A DNA stretch of 57,081 bases from CBETVX01 sp965539935 (GTDB lineage: Bacteria; Bacillota; Clostridia; Peptostreptococcales; Caminicellaceae). Each line of letters opens with the position of its first letter. Position 1 is the first letter of the stretch. Shown piece by piece: positions 9,502-18,492 of the stretch. The stretch spans positions 1-57,081 of the forward strand of contig CBETVX010000014.1 in the NCBI GenBank assembly GCA_965539935.1. Direction: 5' to 3'. Under the pieces are notes generated by a model. That model did no database searches, had not been told where the DNA came from, and saw only the letters and a program-made list of their open reading frames with translations. The position numbers and the translations under genes are program-made.

Positions 9502-10887
9502 ATGAAAATATGGCATATGATTGCAAAGGATTTAAAGGTGATATTCAGTGATAAAAAGGCATTAGTTATAATGCTAATGATGCCTATCATACTAATCACA
9601 ATACTTAGTTTTGCACTGGGTTCAAGTTTTTCATATGATGCAAATAATAGTAAAGTTAAATTGGCCATAGTAAAAAAATATGATATCAGAAGTGAAGAAG
9701 AAAAAATTGAAGAAAATGTAACCTTAGGATTATTTAGTAAATATATGGATGGAGAACAAATTGAATATATAAAAGAAAGTATAGGGGAAGTTGATATTGA
9801 AAAATTATTTTTTGAGGAATTTTTAGAAAATGATGATCTAAAAGAAATAGTAGAGTATTCCATAGAGGATGAAGAAATAGCCTTGAAACTTTTAGAGGAT
9901 AAAAAGATATCTGCAATAATAATTCTGCCTCAGAATTTTATCTATGATATGCATATAAATCTCTTTACTCCCTTTAGAAATAAAGTAGATATAAAGGTAA
10001 TTGGTCATCCCGATCTGTATATAGGCTATCAAGTAAGTGAAGGTATTGTTAAAGGTTTTACAGATGCAATCTCTTCTATGATAATTGGGAAAAATGTCTT
10101 TATTGAAACGGCCCTGGAAGAGAACCTAGGTTTAGAATCCATTGAAAAAATAGAAGAGCTTTCAAGGAGTTTTGGAGAGAACAATGAAGAATCTGGGATA
10201 AATATAGATAATATAAAAGTTAATGGCAAGAATCATATCTCAAGTTTTGATTACTATTCAGTGGCCATGATGACAATGTTTATATTATTTACAGCTGGTT
10301 ATGGAAGCAAATCACTACTTAAAGAAAAAAATGATTTAACCTATCAGAGAATGATAATGGCTGGAACAGAAAGATGGAAGATAGTATTAGGAAAGTTTTT
10401 TACAATGTTTGTATTTGCATTATTTCAAATTAGTGTGATTATATTATATTCATCAATAGTCTTAAAGGTTGATTGGGTAAATTATCTGCTTTCATTATTG
10501 ATAAGCATATGTGCAGCCTTAGCTGTATCTGGTCTTGGGATTATGATAGCAGCCATTACCTATAAAATAGGAAATTATACCATAGCCAATGGCTTTGAGA
10601 GTGCCTTTATTCAAATAATGGCTTTATTTGGAGGTAGTTTTTTTCCAGTAGATATAATGCCATCATTTATTCAGGGTCTTAGTAATTTATCTTTAAATGG
10701 TGTTGCCTTAAAGGCCTATCTTAAAATAATGATGGGATATGGTATTAATGAGATAATTTCGTATCTATTGATCTTGATAGGGATGACTCTAGTATTTACT
10801 ATTATAGCTATAAATATATTAAATAGGGGGGAGGAGTGGAAAAATGCTAAGCATAATAAAGTTAAGGATGCTTGGACTAAGGGATGA
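9502..10887 (+). CDS. ABC-2 type permease (first of pair)
   Basis: This 461-residue exporter membrane subunit has one N-terminal helix (about residues 19-40), a large extracellular domain of some 200 residues that is acidic and helical, and then five or six helices in the C-terminal half. That is the YhaP/NatB or ABC2_membrane_3 layout. It overlaps the next permease gene by 44 bases, which suggests translational coupling. The two permeases share the layout but not close sequence, so the transporter is probably a heterodimer with the ATPase encoded at 8554. Confidence 0.88.
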   Translation: MKIWHMIAKDLKVIFSDKKALVIMLMMPIILITILSFALGSSFSYDANNSKVKLAIVKKYDIRSEEEKIEENVTLGLFSKYMDGEQIEYIKESIGEVDIEKLFFEEFLENDDLKEIVEYSIEDEEIALKLLEDKKISAIIILPQNFIYDMHINLFTPFRNKVDIKVIGHPDLYIGYQVSEGIVKGFTDAISSMIIGKNVFIETALEENLGLESIEKIEELSRSFGENNEESGINIDNIKVNGKNHISSFDYYSVAMMTMFILFTAGYGSKSLLKEKNDLTYQRMIMAGTERWKIVLGKFFTMFVFALFQISVIILYSSIVLKVDWVNYLLSLLISICAALAVSGLGIMIAAITYKIGNYTIANGFESAFIQIMALFGGSFFPVDIMPSFIQGLSNLSLNGVALKAYLKIMMGYGINEIISYLLILIGMTLVFTIIAINILNRGEEWKNAKHNKVKDAWTKG

Positions 10888-12010
10888 GTATATAATATTT
10901 ATAATTATGACAGTAATGGCTTTAGGGCTAACCTACGTATTTGGAAGCTCCATGGAAACATATAGACCCACTGTGCTTATAGTTGATGAAGATCAAAGCA
11001 AATACTCTATAATGATACAGGAGGAACTAAAAAATTTTAATGAATATAAGTATGTTATGAGTAGTTATGAAAATGCAATTAAAGATGTAGATGAAGGAAA
11101 TGCAATTACGGCTTTAGTTATAGAGAAGGGATTTGAAGAAGAGATAAAGAAGGGTAAAAAACCAACCATAGGAATAATAAAGATTAAAGATGATATGGAT
11201 ATATTAGTATTAGAAAATATAGTATCAAGCACTACACTTAAAATCTTAGGAAATATTAAAATAGCTAACATTACTACTGATTATATTAGTAAAAATAAGG
11301 CTATTACAGATAATATGTTTGATAGGGTCTATAATAAAATAATTTCTGCGTGGAAATATAATAAACCTATTGAGGTAAGTGGTCAGCTAATAAATATAGA
11401 AGGTAATAATGAATTTGACAATTTAAAACACTATGCCATAGGATTTTCAATATTCTTTTCTATGTATACTATGGTATTTGGAATAGGAACCATATTAAAT
11501 GACAGGCAGTATAATACATGGCATCGTATGCTAGTGTCTCCAGTATCGGAGGCGTCAATACTTGGTGGAAGCCTTATAGCCGCCTATTTTATGGGAGCTA
11601 TTCAACTAGCAGTTCTAATACTTGCTGGGAAATATTTGTTTAATATAGATTGGGGGAGAAGTATAGCAGGGATACTAACCATAGGGGGGAGCTTTGTATT
11701 TGCAGTAACCTGTTTAGGATTATTTCTTTCAGGTATAGTAAAGACCCATGCACAGCTGGCCTCAATAACACCTGTTATACTAACTAGTACAGCTATGATA
11801 GGAGGATGTATGTGGCCCCTTGAAATAGTTAACTCAAAGGTACTTCTATTCTTGGCAAATTTCACTCCACAAAAATGGGCGGTGATGGGTATGGGTAGAA
11901 TAGCTATATATGGTGAAGGATTTAAAGCTGCCATTATGCCATCTATTATTCTTTTGGTAATGGGAATAGTATTCTTTGCAGCCGGGGTAAAATTGGTCAA
12001 GATTGAATAA
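10844..12010 (+). CDS. ABC-2 type permease (second of pair)
   Basis: This 388-residue protein has the same plan as its neighbour: one N-terminal helix, an extracellular region of about 170 residues and a C-terminal ABC-2 core with the typical GGCMWPLEIVNSKV and TPQKWAVMG segments. Its ATG sits inside the end of the previous gene, behind GGGAGGAG. The transcript ends in a hairpin that includes its own stop codon (12005-12046). Confidence 0.88.
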   Translation: MLSIIKLRMLGLRDEYIIFIIMTVMALGLTYVFGSSMETYRPTVLIVDEDQSKYSIMIQEELKNFNEYKYVMSSYENAIKDVDEGNAITALVIEKGFEEEIKKGKKPTIGIIKIKDDMDILVLENIVSSTTLKILGNIKIANITTDYISKNKAITDNMFDRVYNKIISAWKYNKPIEVSGQLINIEGNNEFDNLKHYAIGFSIFFSMYTMVFGIGTILNDRQYNTWHRMLVSPVSEASILGGSLIAAYFMGAIQLAVLILAGKYLFNIDWGRSIAGILTIGGSFVFAVTCLGLFLSGIVKTHAQLASITPVILTSTAMIGGCMWPLEIVNSKVLLFLANFTPQKWAVMGMGRIAIYGEGFKAAIMPSIILLVMGIVFFAAGVKLVKIE

Positions 12011-12046
12011 GAAATTGGTCTTGTTTTCAAGGCCCATTTCTTATTC
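12005..12046. terminator. Bidirectional terminator spanning two stop codons
   Basis: GAATAAGAAAT (12005-12015) pairs perfectly with 12036-12046, with a further weaker inner stem. The stop codons of the permease and of the convergent membrane gene are both inside it. Confidence 0.8.
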
Positions 12047-12931
12047 ATATCTAGGAGTTTCATCATCAACAAAATCTATGGAATAATTATTTCCATCACT
12101 TAATTTATCAATGTTATCTTCAAAAAGCCCCTTTCTCCTATCATGATATATTTCAAAGAATAAAACATCAAAGAATAGGGTCAGTATATCTTTTATAAGA
12201 CTAATTACTATACCAATTGCCCCTATAACCCCTAGATATTGGGGCATAAAAGGCAAATCAAAATTAATGTTTTCACCTATTGTAAATCTATTTCTAGACT
12301 TATTGTTACGTCTATTGTTCTCAGTGAATATCCCTCTTATAATACTAACTATCAATACTAGCCAGAAGTTCTTCTTAACAAATTTTATACTTAAACTAAA
12401 GGCCCTTGATACATTACAGTCTTCATAAACAAGTATTACCTGCCAGAAGCTAATAAATAAAGAGAAAATACCTAAAGTAATTATAAGTAAAATCATTAAA
12501 CCAATCCTAAACATACCAATGCTATTACCCATGACTATAATAATAGGAACAATAATTACAGCTGATAATATTAAAACCGCAAAAATCAGTAGGTGTCCAA
12601 CAAATATCCTTCCCACATATTTTTTGATGCCAAACCAAAAGTCCTCCATGGATACATTATCATATATAACCCGTTGCTTAATCATAGCAAATCTACCAGC
12701 CTGTATAAATATGGAAAGTACTATTATAATAATACTTACAAAAATAAAAGATACAAATACTGATTGATTAAAATCCAATTCAATAGCAGACCAATCTCTA
12801 AAGGCTAAAAATAATATCATCATTGGAATTAAGGATAAAAGGAAATTAAATAGTGTTGGAATAAATAGAACAGGACTGTCTACCAATGTCCTAAAGCTTT
12901 TTTTGAAATAATTACCAAAAGTATCGTACAT
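12041..12931 (-). CDS. Multi-pass membrane protein, function unknown
   Basis: This 296-residue integral membrane protein has about six helices. The start (FGNYFKKSFRTLVDSP) and the layout, with helices at roughly 20-45, 55-75, 100-130, 135-165, 190-205 and 225-255, resemble the DUF4013/DUF975 and glycerophosphodiester-phosphodiesterase membrane-domain group of Firmicutes. A basic, Asn/Arg-rich loop lies around residues 208-218. The C-terminal 40 residues are cytosolic and charged. It stands alone, convergent with the ABC operon. I do not recognise a function. Confidence 0.75.
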   Translation of the reverse strand: MYDTFGNYFKKSFRTLVDSPVLFIPTLFNFLLSLIPMMILFLAFRDWSAIELDFNQSVFVSFIFVSIIIIVLSIFIQAGRFAMIKQRVIYDNVSMEDFWFGIKKYVGRIFVGHLLIFAVLILSAVIIVPIIIVMGNSIGMFRIGLMILLIITLGIFSLFISFWQVILVYEDCNVSRAFSLSIKFVKKNFWLVLIVSIIRGIFTENNRRNNKSRNRFTIGENINFDLPFMPQYLGVIGAIGIVISLIKDILTLFFDVLFFEIYHDRRKGLFEDNIDKLSDGNNYSIDFVDDETPRYE

Positions 12932-13052
12932 AAAACTCCTCCCATATAAAACTATTTAATAAATACTATTACATTATAACTGAAATAATAATATATATGG
13001 ATAAAAATGAATGAATTTAATAAAAATGTAAGATGGAAAGAGAGGTGGCAAA

Positions 13053-13736
13053 ATGGACATAAATCACTTTATCAGCTTAACCATCGAGCTTACCATAGGG
13101 TTTATAGCATTATTAATTATAACTAAAGTATTAGGAAAAACTCAAATAAGTCAAATTACTCCCTTTGATTTTATTTCCGCATTAGTACTTGGAGAAATGG
13201 TTGGTAATGCCATATATGATAAGGAAATCAATATATATTATATCATTTACTCCTTAAGTATATGGTCATTACTAATGTTTATTATTGAAAAGATAACCCA
13301 AAAGCTAAAGGGGACTAGAAGTATATTTGAAGGTAAGCCAGCTATACTTATAAGGCATGGTAAGATAGATTATGAGCTACTTAAAAAAGAAAAAATCGAT
13401 ATAAATGAATTGCTCACTCTTCTTAGGCAGAAGGAAGCCTTTTCTATTCGGGAAATTGAATATGCTATTTTAGAACCAAGTGGAGCTATGAGTGTACTTA
13501 AGAAGTCAAAATATAGTATGCCAACTATGGAGGATATGAATCTTCCATATAAACCAGTATACCTACCAATTACATTTATAATGGATGGAGAAATCATTTG
13601 GGATAATATTGAGGAGATGGGTTTTGATAAGCAGTGGCTAGAAAAAGAAATTAAAGCTTTAGGGATTAATAAAATAGAAGATGTCCTCTATGCAGAATGG
13701 AAGGAAGATGAAGGGCTATATGTGGTAAAGTATTAA
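13053..13736 (+). CDS. DUF421 (YetF-like) membrane protein
   Basis: This 227-residue protein has two or three N-terminal helices containing the DUF421 hallmark (TKVLGKTQISQITPFDF, then LGEMVGNAIYD), followed by a soluble C-terminal part with EGKPAILIRHGKID and the REIEYAILEPSGAMSVLKK segment typical of YetF, YdfR and YrbG proteins. Relatives in Bacillus are spore or envelope membrane proteins of unclear role. GAGGTGGC precedes the ATG. It is monocistronic, with a terminator at 13742-13767. Confidence 0.92.
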   Translation: MDINHFISLTIELTIGFIALLIITKVLGKTQISQITPFDFISALVLGEMVGNAIYDKEINIYYIIYSLSIWSLLMFIIEKITQKLKGTRSIFEGKPAILIRHGKIDYELLKKEKIDINELLTLLRQKEAFSIREIEYAILEPSGAMSVLKKSKYSMPTMEDMNLPYKPVYLPITFIMDGEIIWDNIEEMGFDKQWLEKEIKALGINKIEDVLYAEWKEDEGLYVVKY

Positions 13737-13741
13737 TTAAA

Positions 13742-13767
13742 TTATGGGATCAAAACTGATCCCATAA
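13742..13767. terminator. Bidirectional terminator
   Basis: Perfect 11-bp stem TTATGGGATCA (13742-13752) with a four-base loop, between two convergent genes. Confidence 0.82.
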
Positions 13768-13770
13768 AAT

Positions 13771-14043
13771 TTACTTAAATTTATTTGTATTTTTTTTGCT
13801 TTCAGGACTGGCTGGTATACCTTCTATACCTAGTTCTTGGGTCTTATCATTAGTTTCTGTATAAAATCTAGCACTATCTATCATGTCCACATCTCTTTGG
13901 GGAGACCAAGGCATAAGATATGCGTTTTGAGTTTTTTCAATTATTGGAAAGTCCTTAGAATTATAGGTTCTATCAATAAGATTCATGGCTTCCTCTGCAC
14001 TATTATACTCCCTATCATTTCCATGTTTATGCTTATTCATCAA
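13771..14043 (-). CDS. Small hydrophilic protein, DUF3905-like
   Basis: This 90-residue soluble protein has no membrane segment or cysteine. The middle (residues 20-65) holds conserved-looking NLIDRTY and YLMPWSPQRDVDMIDSARFY stretches that recall DUF3905, a family found in spore-forming Firmicutes; the assignment is tentative. The ends are low-complexity and charged. The start could be either of two adjacent Met codons. GGAG lies upstream on the minus strand, and it is transcribed alone. Confidence 0.65.
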   Translation of the reverse strand: MMNKHKHGNDREYNSAEEAMNLIDRTYNSKDFPIIEKTQNAYLMPWSPQRDVDMIDSARFYTETNDKTQELGIEGIPASPESKKNTNKFK

Positions 14044-14198
14044 TATTTCAACTCCTTAAATGAAATTAAATAAATCTAATTATAGTATTTACTATATTTA
14101 CTTAAATATTAATTCAGAAAATTTTGGAATTTACTATTTAAATTGCTTCTGTGGTAATATAAAATATAGGTAAAGAGAAAAATTTAGGAGTGAAGATT

Positions 14199-14522
14199 AT
14201 GACTTATGATTCAAAGTTATCTTCTGAGTTTATGGACGAGCTTTTTGATGCAATATTGTTATTAAGGAATAGGGAAGAATGTTATAGATTTTTTGAAGAT
14301 ATCTGTACAATTAAGGAATTACAATCCATTTCTCAAAGGCTGCAGGTTGCAAAGCTATTACGGGCAAATAAGACTTATAATTATATAGAAGAAGTAACAG
14401 GTGCTAGTACTGCTACTATTAGTAGAGTGAATCGCTGTATTCACTATGGTGCTGATGGTTATAACATAATACTTGATAGGATGGATGAAATTAATAAAGA
14501 GCAAAAAGAAAAAAATGACTAA
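14199..14522 (+). CDS. YerC/YecD-type TrpR-like regulator
   Basis: This 107-residue DNA-binding protein belongs to the TrpR superfamily group called YerC/YecD. The helix-turn-helix region includes CTIKELQSISQRLQVAKLL and the family signature TGASTATISRVNRCIHYG. The first in-frame start (GTG 14190) overlaps the AGGAG site, so ATG 14199 is chosen. Family members are often small housekeeping regulators without a known ligand. A 69-base gap separates it from the next small gene, which may be cotranscribed. Confidence 0.9.
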   Translation: MTYDSKLSSEFMDELFDAILLLRNREECYRFFEDICTIKELQSISQRLQVAKLLRANKTYNYIEEVTGASTATISRVNRCIHYGADGYNIILDRMDEINKEQKEKND

Positions 14523-14591
14523 GGGTCTGCTTTGGATTTAAATGTTTATATATTAGAATGATTTATTTATAAAAATAATGGAGGGAAATAA

Positions 14592-14849
14592 ATGGAAGAT
14601 AAAACCTTCGAATTACTTACCAAAATGTATAATGAGATGCAAGAAGGATTTAAAAGAGTAGATGAAAGATTTGAGAAAATGGAACAGAATATGGTAAGAT
14701 TAGAAAATAAAATGGAGGAGAATCATAAAGCACTATATGATGGATACAAGCAAAGTATAGAAGGTATAAATCTCATAAAGAATGAGATTAAGATATTAAG
14801 TGATAAGGTAGAAAATCAAGAGATTCAATTTAATGAGAAAATTACATAA
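14592..14849 (+). CDS. Small coiled-coil protein
   Basis: An 85-residue, highly charged protein is predicted to be one long coiled coil (heptads from FKRVDERFEKMEQNMVRLE to KIL SDKVENQ). It has no signal, cysteine or membrane segment. Such proteins are common in clostridia and are sometimes annotated as DUF-type or phage-like linker proteins. GGAGGGAAATAA precedes the ATG. Function unknown. Confidence 0.75.
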   Translation: MEDKTFELLTKMYNEMQEGFKRVDERFEKMEQNMVRLENKMEENHKALYDGYKQSIEGINLIKNEIKILSDKVENQEIQFNEKIT

Positions 14850-14974
14850 TTAATATTTTAAAAGTTAAAAAAGTTAACATAGAGATATCTCATTAGAAAT
14901 GAGGTTTTAAATTACTATTTAACTTTAGATATTTGTAGATACCTCCTAATTATTAATTTGAAATTTATATGTTG

Positions 14975-15214
14975 TTAAGTAGCTTTACTAAAAGATTTTC
15001 TAGAATTTAAAGGAATTGTTCCTGCTATTAATGCTATGTAATGTAATAATGAATGAACTTTAGCTTTTCTAATACCTTTAGACCTCATATTCATACCAAA
15101 GGGACAATTACATTTATCTAGGATATTAAGAGAGAGAGATGAGCGACTTAATATTGTAAAAGACCCATTGTCTGTATTTAAATGATGTAAAGTAAATAAA
15201 GAGTGGATTGTCAA
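14975..15214 (-). other. Possible transposase tail fragment
   Basis: A 79-codon open frame reads NTDNGSF near its start and ends in KAKVHSLLHYIALIAGTIP. The basic tail looks like the end of a DDE transposase, and it sits next to an IS3 remnant. No start signal or family motif proves it, so it may be a non-coding relic. Confidence 0.3.
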
Positions 15215-15265
15215 GAAAAAAGGTAATAACTATAGAAAAATTAAAACTTGGATTGTCAACCCTTT

Positions 15266-15828
15266 TTAAGACACTATTTTATCGGACATTAATATTCTAT
15301 ATTTCACAGGGATAAGGTAATTTAATGGTCCATGAATCCTGTGGTTATTGTATCAGTTCACATAATCAAATAGTAATTATTCAAATTCCTCAAAGCTTTA
15401 AAATATTCTATTAAAGGCAAATTCAGTTTTAACAACCCTATTTTTAAATTCATTGCCCCTGTCAGTATGTAATATTTTAGTGTCTTTAAAAGGTCTATTA
15501 ACCTTTGTAAAGGTTTTATAAACAAGACCTACATCATTATTCTTACTAGCAGCGTAACCGATAATTGCACAATTGTATAGGTCTAATAATATGCATATAT
15601 AATTCTACTTACTCTTAACATTTACGTAGGTTAAATCGCTTACTACCACCTCTAAAGTTCCTTTCCTATGAAACTCTCTATTAATTATATTTTCAATATT
15701 TTTCTCATTGTACTTTGATTCATAAATCTTTTATTGTTTAACTGTATAATTAGATATCAAACCATATTTTTTCAAAATGTAACCAATTCTTCGCCTAGAA
15801 ACTTGATATCTTTTTTTATTTAAGGGTG
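15266..15828 (-). pseudogene. Decayed IS3-family (IS150 group) orfB transposase
   Basis: On the minus strand the translation shows IS3 orfB blocks in order: NKKRYQVSRRRIGYILKKYG, then GTLEVVVSDLTYVNVKSK, AIIGYAASKNNDV, DTKILHTDRGNEFKN, then KTEF and YNNHRIHGPLNYLIPVKY. It is interrupted by in-frame stops (for example after NYTVKQ and after NVKSK), has lost its N-terminal part, and has an internal deletion after EFKN that removes the usual segment with the catalytic Glu. It cannot be active. The left end, with GTGTC and AAGGGTTGACA near 15250-15275, may be an old inverted repeat. Confidence 0.88.
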
Positions 15829-15943
15829 AAAAAATTAAATATGATTTACAAACTTATAAACATGTTAAGGGTAAAAAACGTACCATTTTATTGTGGCAAA
15901 ATATTTTTAATATTTAGTGTTTTTGACTATCTTTCTATAAGAT

Positions 15944-16006
15944 ATAATCATATTATAACTTGAGTTATAATATGATTATTTAAATTGTACAATTGAGATC
16001 TCAATT
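15944..16006. repeat. Two perfect palindromes
   Basis: A 16-bp inverted repeat with a four-base spacer spans 15944-15979. A second, uninterrupted 16-base palindrome (AATTGAGATCTCAATT) lies at 15991-16006. They are between the IS3 relic and the PTS gene. They could be a terminator and an operator, or IS-derived. Confidence 0.6.
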
Positions 16007-16165
16007 AATATGAATATCATTATAAGGAAGAGGTGAAACTTCTAAGCTTTGTAGTATTATAAATAAATTATTTTGGCAATAGAGTGATAAGTGATAAATT
16101 TTAGCATTAAATTTGACTTTGAAAAATAAGTGGTCTGCGTGAGTATGCTTTGGATTAAAGTAAGG

Positions 16166-16217
16166 TATTAGCAAATGGAAGAACCCACGATTTCTTTTGT
16201 CTGATATATTGCTAATA
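16166..16217 (+). promoter_or_regulatory. Possible leader hairpin before PTS gene
   Basis: TATTAGCAA (16166-16174) pairs with TTGCTAATA (16209-16217), followed by a T-rich run. It may be an attenuator in the long 5' leader of the PTS gene. It does not match the RAT consensus seen at 33129, so its role is uncertain. Confidence 0.35.
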
Positions 16218-16344
16218 TTTTTATAATTTTTTATAAGGCAATATATATTTGTATATTTTTGTAGTTAGGTTTATAACTAAGGGTATTAAACATAACTAAA
16301 TCTCCTAGATTTTTAACTTTTAAAATAGAAAGGGATGAATTATT

Positions 16345-17937
16345 ATGAGAGATAAATTGCAATCGTTTGCAGGTTCTATGATGATTCCAATTGTTTTACT
16401 CGTATTAGTGGGGTTTTATGTAAGTATTGCAAGTTCGTTTACTAATTATCTATTGAATGAAGGTACATTTTTACATACAATATTTACGTGTATTTCTAAT
16501 ATTGGATTTATGATAATGACATATTTACCTTTTTGGTTTGCCGTTGGAATTGCGTTTGGACTAGCTAAGAAAGAAAAAGGTTGGGCTGCTTTTAGTGGAC
16601 TGATAATGTTTTTTTGCTTCAATAGTGTAATTGGTTCATATGCTGGATCCCATGGTTGGAATGCCGATACAACTACAGTTAGCTATTTAGTCGATAGTAT
16701 GGGATGGCAACTTCAAAAAGCTCAGAACTTTAACGCATTATGGAAAAACATAGCTGGGATGTTTACTTTTGATATGGGTATTTTTAGTGGAATTTTGACT
16801 GGTATTGTAACTGCAAGCGTTCATAATAAATGGTACAAGAAAAGATTACCTAATATTTTTTCTTTTTTTAGTGGACCAAGATTTGTAGTTATATTGGTGA
16901 CATTATTTTCAATTCCATTAGGAATTATCACTTATTATGTTTGGCCCATATTTGCTTCTGGGTTACAAAGTTTTACAAAGTTAATAACTAGTTCTGGAAT
17001 TTTTGGAACTTTTCTATTTGGAGCAGCTGACAAAGCTTTATTGCCATTTGGAATACACCATTTGATTGCTTTTCCTATTGAATACACACGTGTTGGGGGG
17101 AGCTTAGAAATTAATGGTATTGTTTACGAAGGTGTAAGGAATATTATAATTGGTCAGTCTGCTGCACCAGATGTGACAGGATATATAACACATAACTTTA
17201 CTACAGGTAGATTATTATTTCAACTAGGTGGGCTTCCAGGTGCTGCCGCAGCTATCTATGCAACAGCTAAACCTGAAAAGAAAAAAATGGTAGCTTCCAT
17301 AGTCATACCTGCTGCTTTAACAGTAATGTTTGTAGGTATTTCTGAACCTATTGAATATACATTTTTATTTGTAAATCCTTTATTATATTATTTAATTCAT
17401 GTTCCATTGTCAGGGCTTGCATATGTATTAGCTGAAATAACGAAGGTTTCTATTAATGGACATGCATTATTCTTTATGATACCAAATTTATTTCAACCTC
17501 AAAAAGTACATGCATTATCATTATTGTTTTTAGTACCAGCCTATTTTGCAGTATATTTTTTCTTATTTAGATGGGCGATACTTAAGTTTAATATTCTTAC
17601 ACCAGGTAGGAGAGATGATGAGGAAGAAAATATCAAGTTGTTTACAAAGAGTGACTATAGAGAAAAAAAGAATATAGAAAGTCAAAAAACATCAAATTTA
17701 GCGGAAAGTATTATAAGTCATTTAGGTGGTAAAGATAATATAGAAAGTGTAACAAATTGTGCGACACGTTTGAGGGTTACTGTTAAAGATCCTTCAGTAG
17801 TTGCACCAAATTCAGTTTGGGTTAAAGAAGTACAAGCTCAAGGTGTTGTAAGAAATGACAAAAGTTTTCAAATAATTTATGGTCCAAAAGTCATTTCGAT
17901 TGCTACTGATGTTAAAGATGAATTGAAAATAGATTAA
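16345..17937 (+). CDS. PTS EIICB, glucose/alpha-glucoside family
   Basis: This is a 530-residue membrane sugar permease of the glucose superfamily. EIIC spans about residues 1-425 with ten or so helices and the conserved substrate loop containing FGIHHLIAFPIEY and the SEPIEYTFLFVNP block. EIIB is at about 450-528, with the phosphorylated Cys in ESVTNCATRLRVTV. It has no EIIA, which is supplied by the separate gene at 22288 in the same cluster. The EIIC type fits maltose, alpha-glucoside or N-acetylhexosamine transporters, but the substrate cannot be read from the sequence. GAAAGGGATG precedes the ATG. A terminator follows at once, so later genes have their own promoter or rely on readthrough. 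Confidence 0.93.
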   Translation: MRDKLQSFAGSMMIPIVLLVLVGFYVSIASSFTNYLLNEGTFLHTIFTCISNIGFMIMTYLPFWFAVGIAFGLAKKEKGWAAFSGLIMFFCFNSVIGSYAGSHGWNADTTTVSYLVDSMGWQLQKAQNFNALWKNIAGMFTFDMGIFSGILTGIVTASVHNKWYKKRLPNIFSFFSGPRFVVILVTLFSIPLGIITYYVWPIFASGLQSFTKLITSSGIFGTFLFGAADKALLPFGIHHLIAFPIEYTRVGGSLEINGIVYEGVRNIIIGQSAAPDVTGYITHNFTTGRLLFQLGGLPGAAAAIYATAKPEKKKMVASIVIPAALTVMFVGISEPIEYTFLFVNPLLYYLIHVPLSGLAYVLAEITKVSINGHALFFMIPNLFQPQKVHALSLLFLVPAYFAVYFFLFRWAILKFNILTPGRRDDEEENIKLFTKSDYREKKNIESQKTSNLAESIISHLGGKDNIESVTNCATRLRVTVKDPSVVAPNSVWVKEVQAQGVVRNDKSFQIIYGPKVISIATDVKDELKID

Positions 17938-17953
17938 ATATTATTGTATAACA

Positions 17954-17979
17954 AAAAGCATTCTCTTTAGAATGCTTTT
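17954..17979 (+). terminator. Intrinsic terminator after PTS EIICB
   Basis: Perfect 11-bp stem AAAAGCATTCT with a four-base loop, ending in T. Confidence 0.88.
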
Positions 17980-18229
17980 TATGTATGAATGATTATTGTA
18001 GCTACAATTTAATGAATAAAAATAGAGATGTGAATGAGTGTATGTAATGCAATTATCCATAGGCTAGCAGATTATCTAGAAGGTAGCAATAATTTTACAT
18101 AAGTATTATTAATGTTATAAGGAGCATTTGTGTAATTAACAAAAAAGAAGTTTCAAAAAATAATACTTCCAAGTAAAATAGAATTGCTTGTGAGGGGATG
18201 ACAAAACTACTTTAGGGATGTATGTATAA

Positions 18230-18292
18230 ATGAATTTTACACAAAATGATAAAATTAATCAAGTGAAAGAACATACTTTGTTAGATATGGGA
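18230..18292 (+). pseudogene. Possible IS110 transposase N-terminal remnant
   Basis: The 510-base gap at 17980-18492 has no gene. Within it, ATG 18230 opens MNFTQNDKINQVKEHTLL, which resembles the first residues of clostridial IS110 transposases. Homology stops after about 20 codons and a stop follows. I see nothing else in the gap except AT-rich sequence. Confidence 0.4.
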
Positions 18293-18492
18293 GGTTTGTT
18301 GCCATAGGAGGTGTGGGTATTACCCCAAAGAAATCAAAATAATGACGCTTAGTTTACTATACTCAAAAACTTTTATCTAGTAGATGATACGTAGATATCA
18401 TATCTATAAAATATGTTTTTAAAGCATCATGAAATTCTAAGATATAAGAAGAAATGTTAAGAAAAACTAAGATTATATAGGGAGGGATATTA

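Noticed and set aside
10844..10887. Frameshift between the two ABC permease genes
   Set aside because: Both frames have their own helix sets and the second has a ribosome site. The 44-base overlap is translational coupling, not one broken gene.
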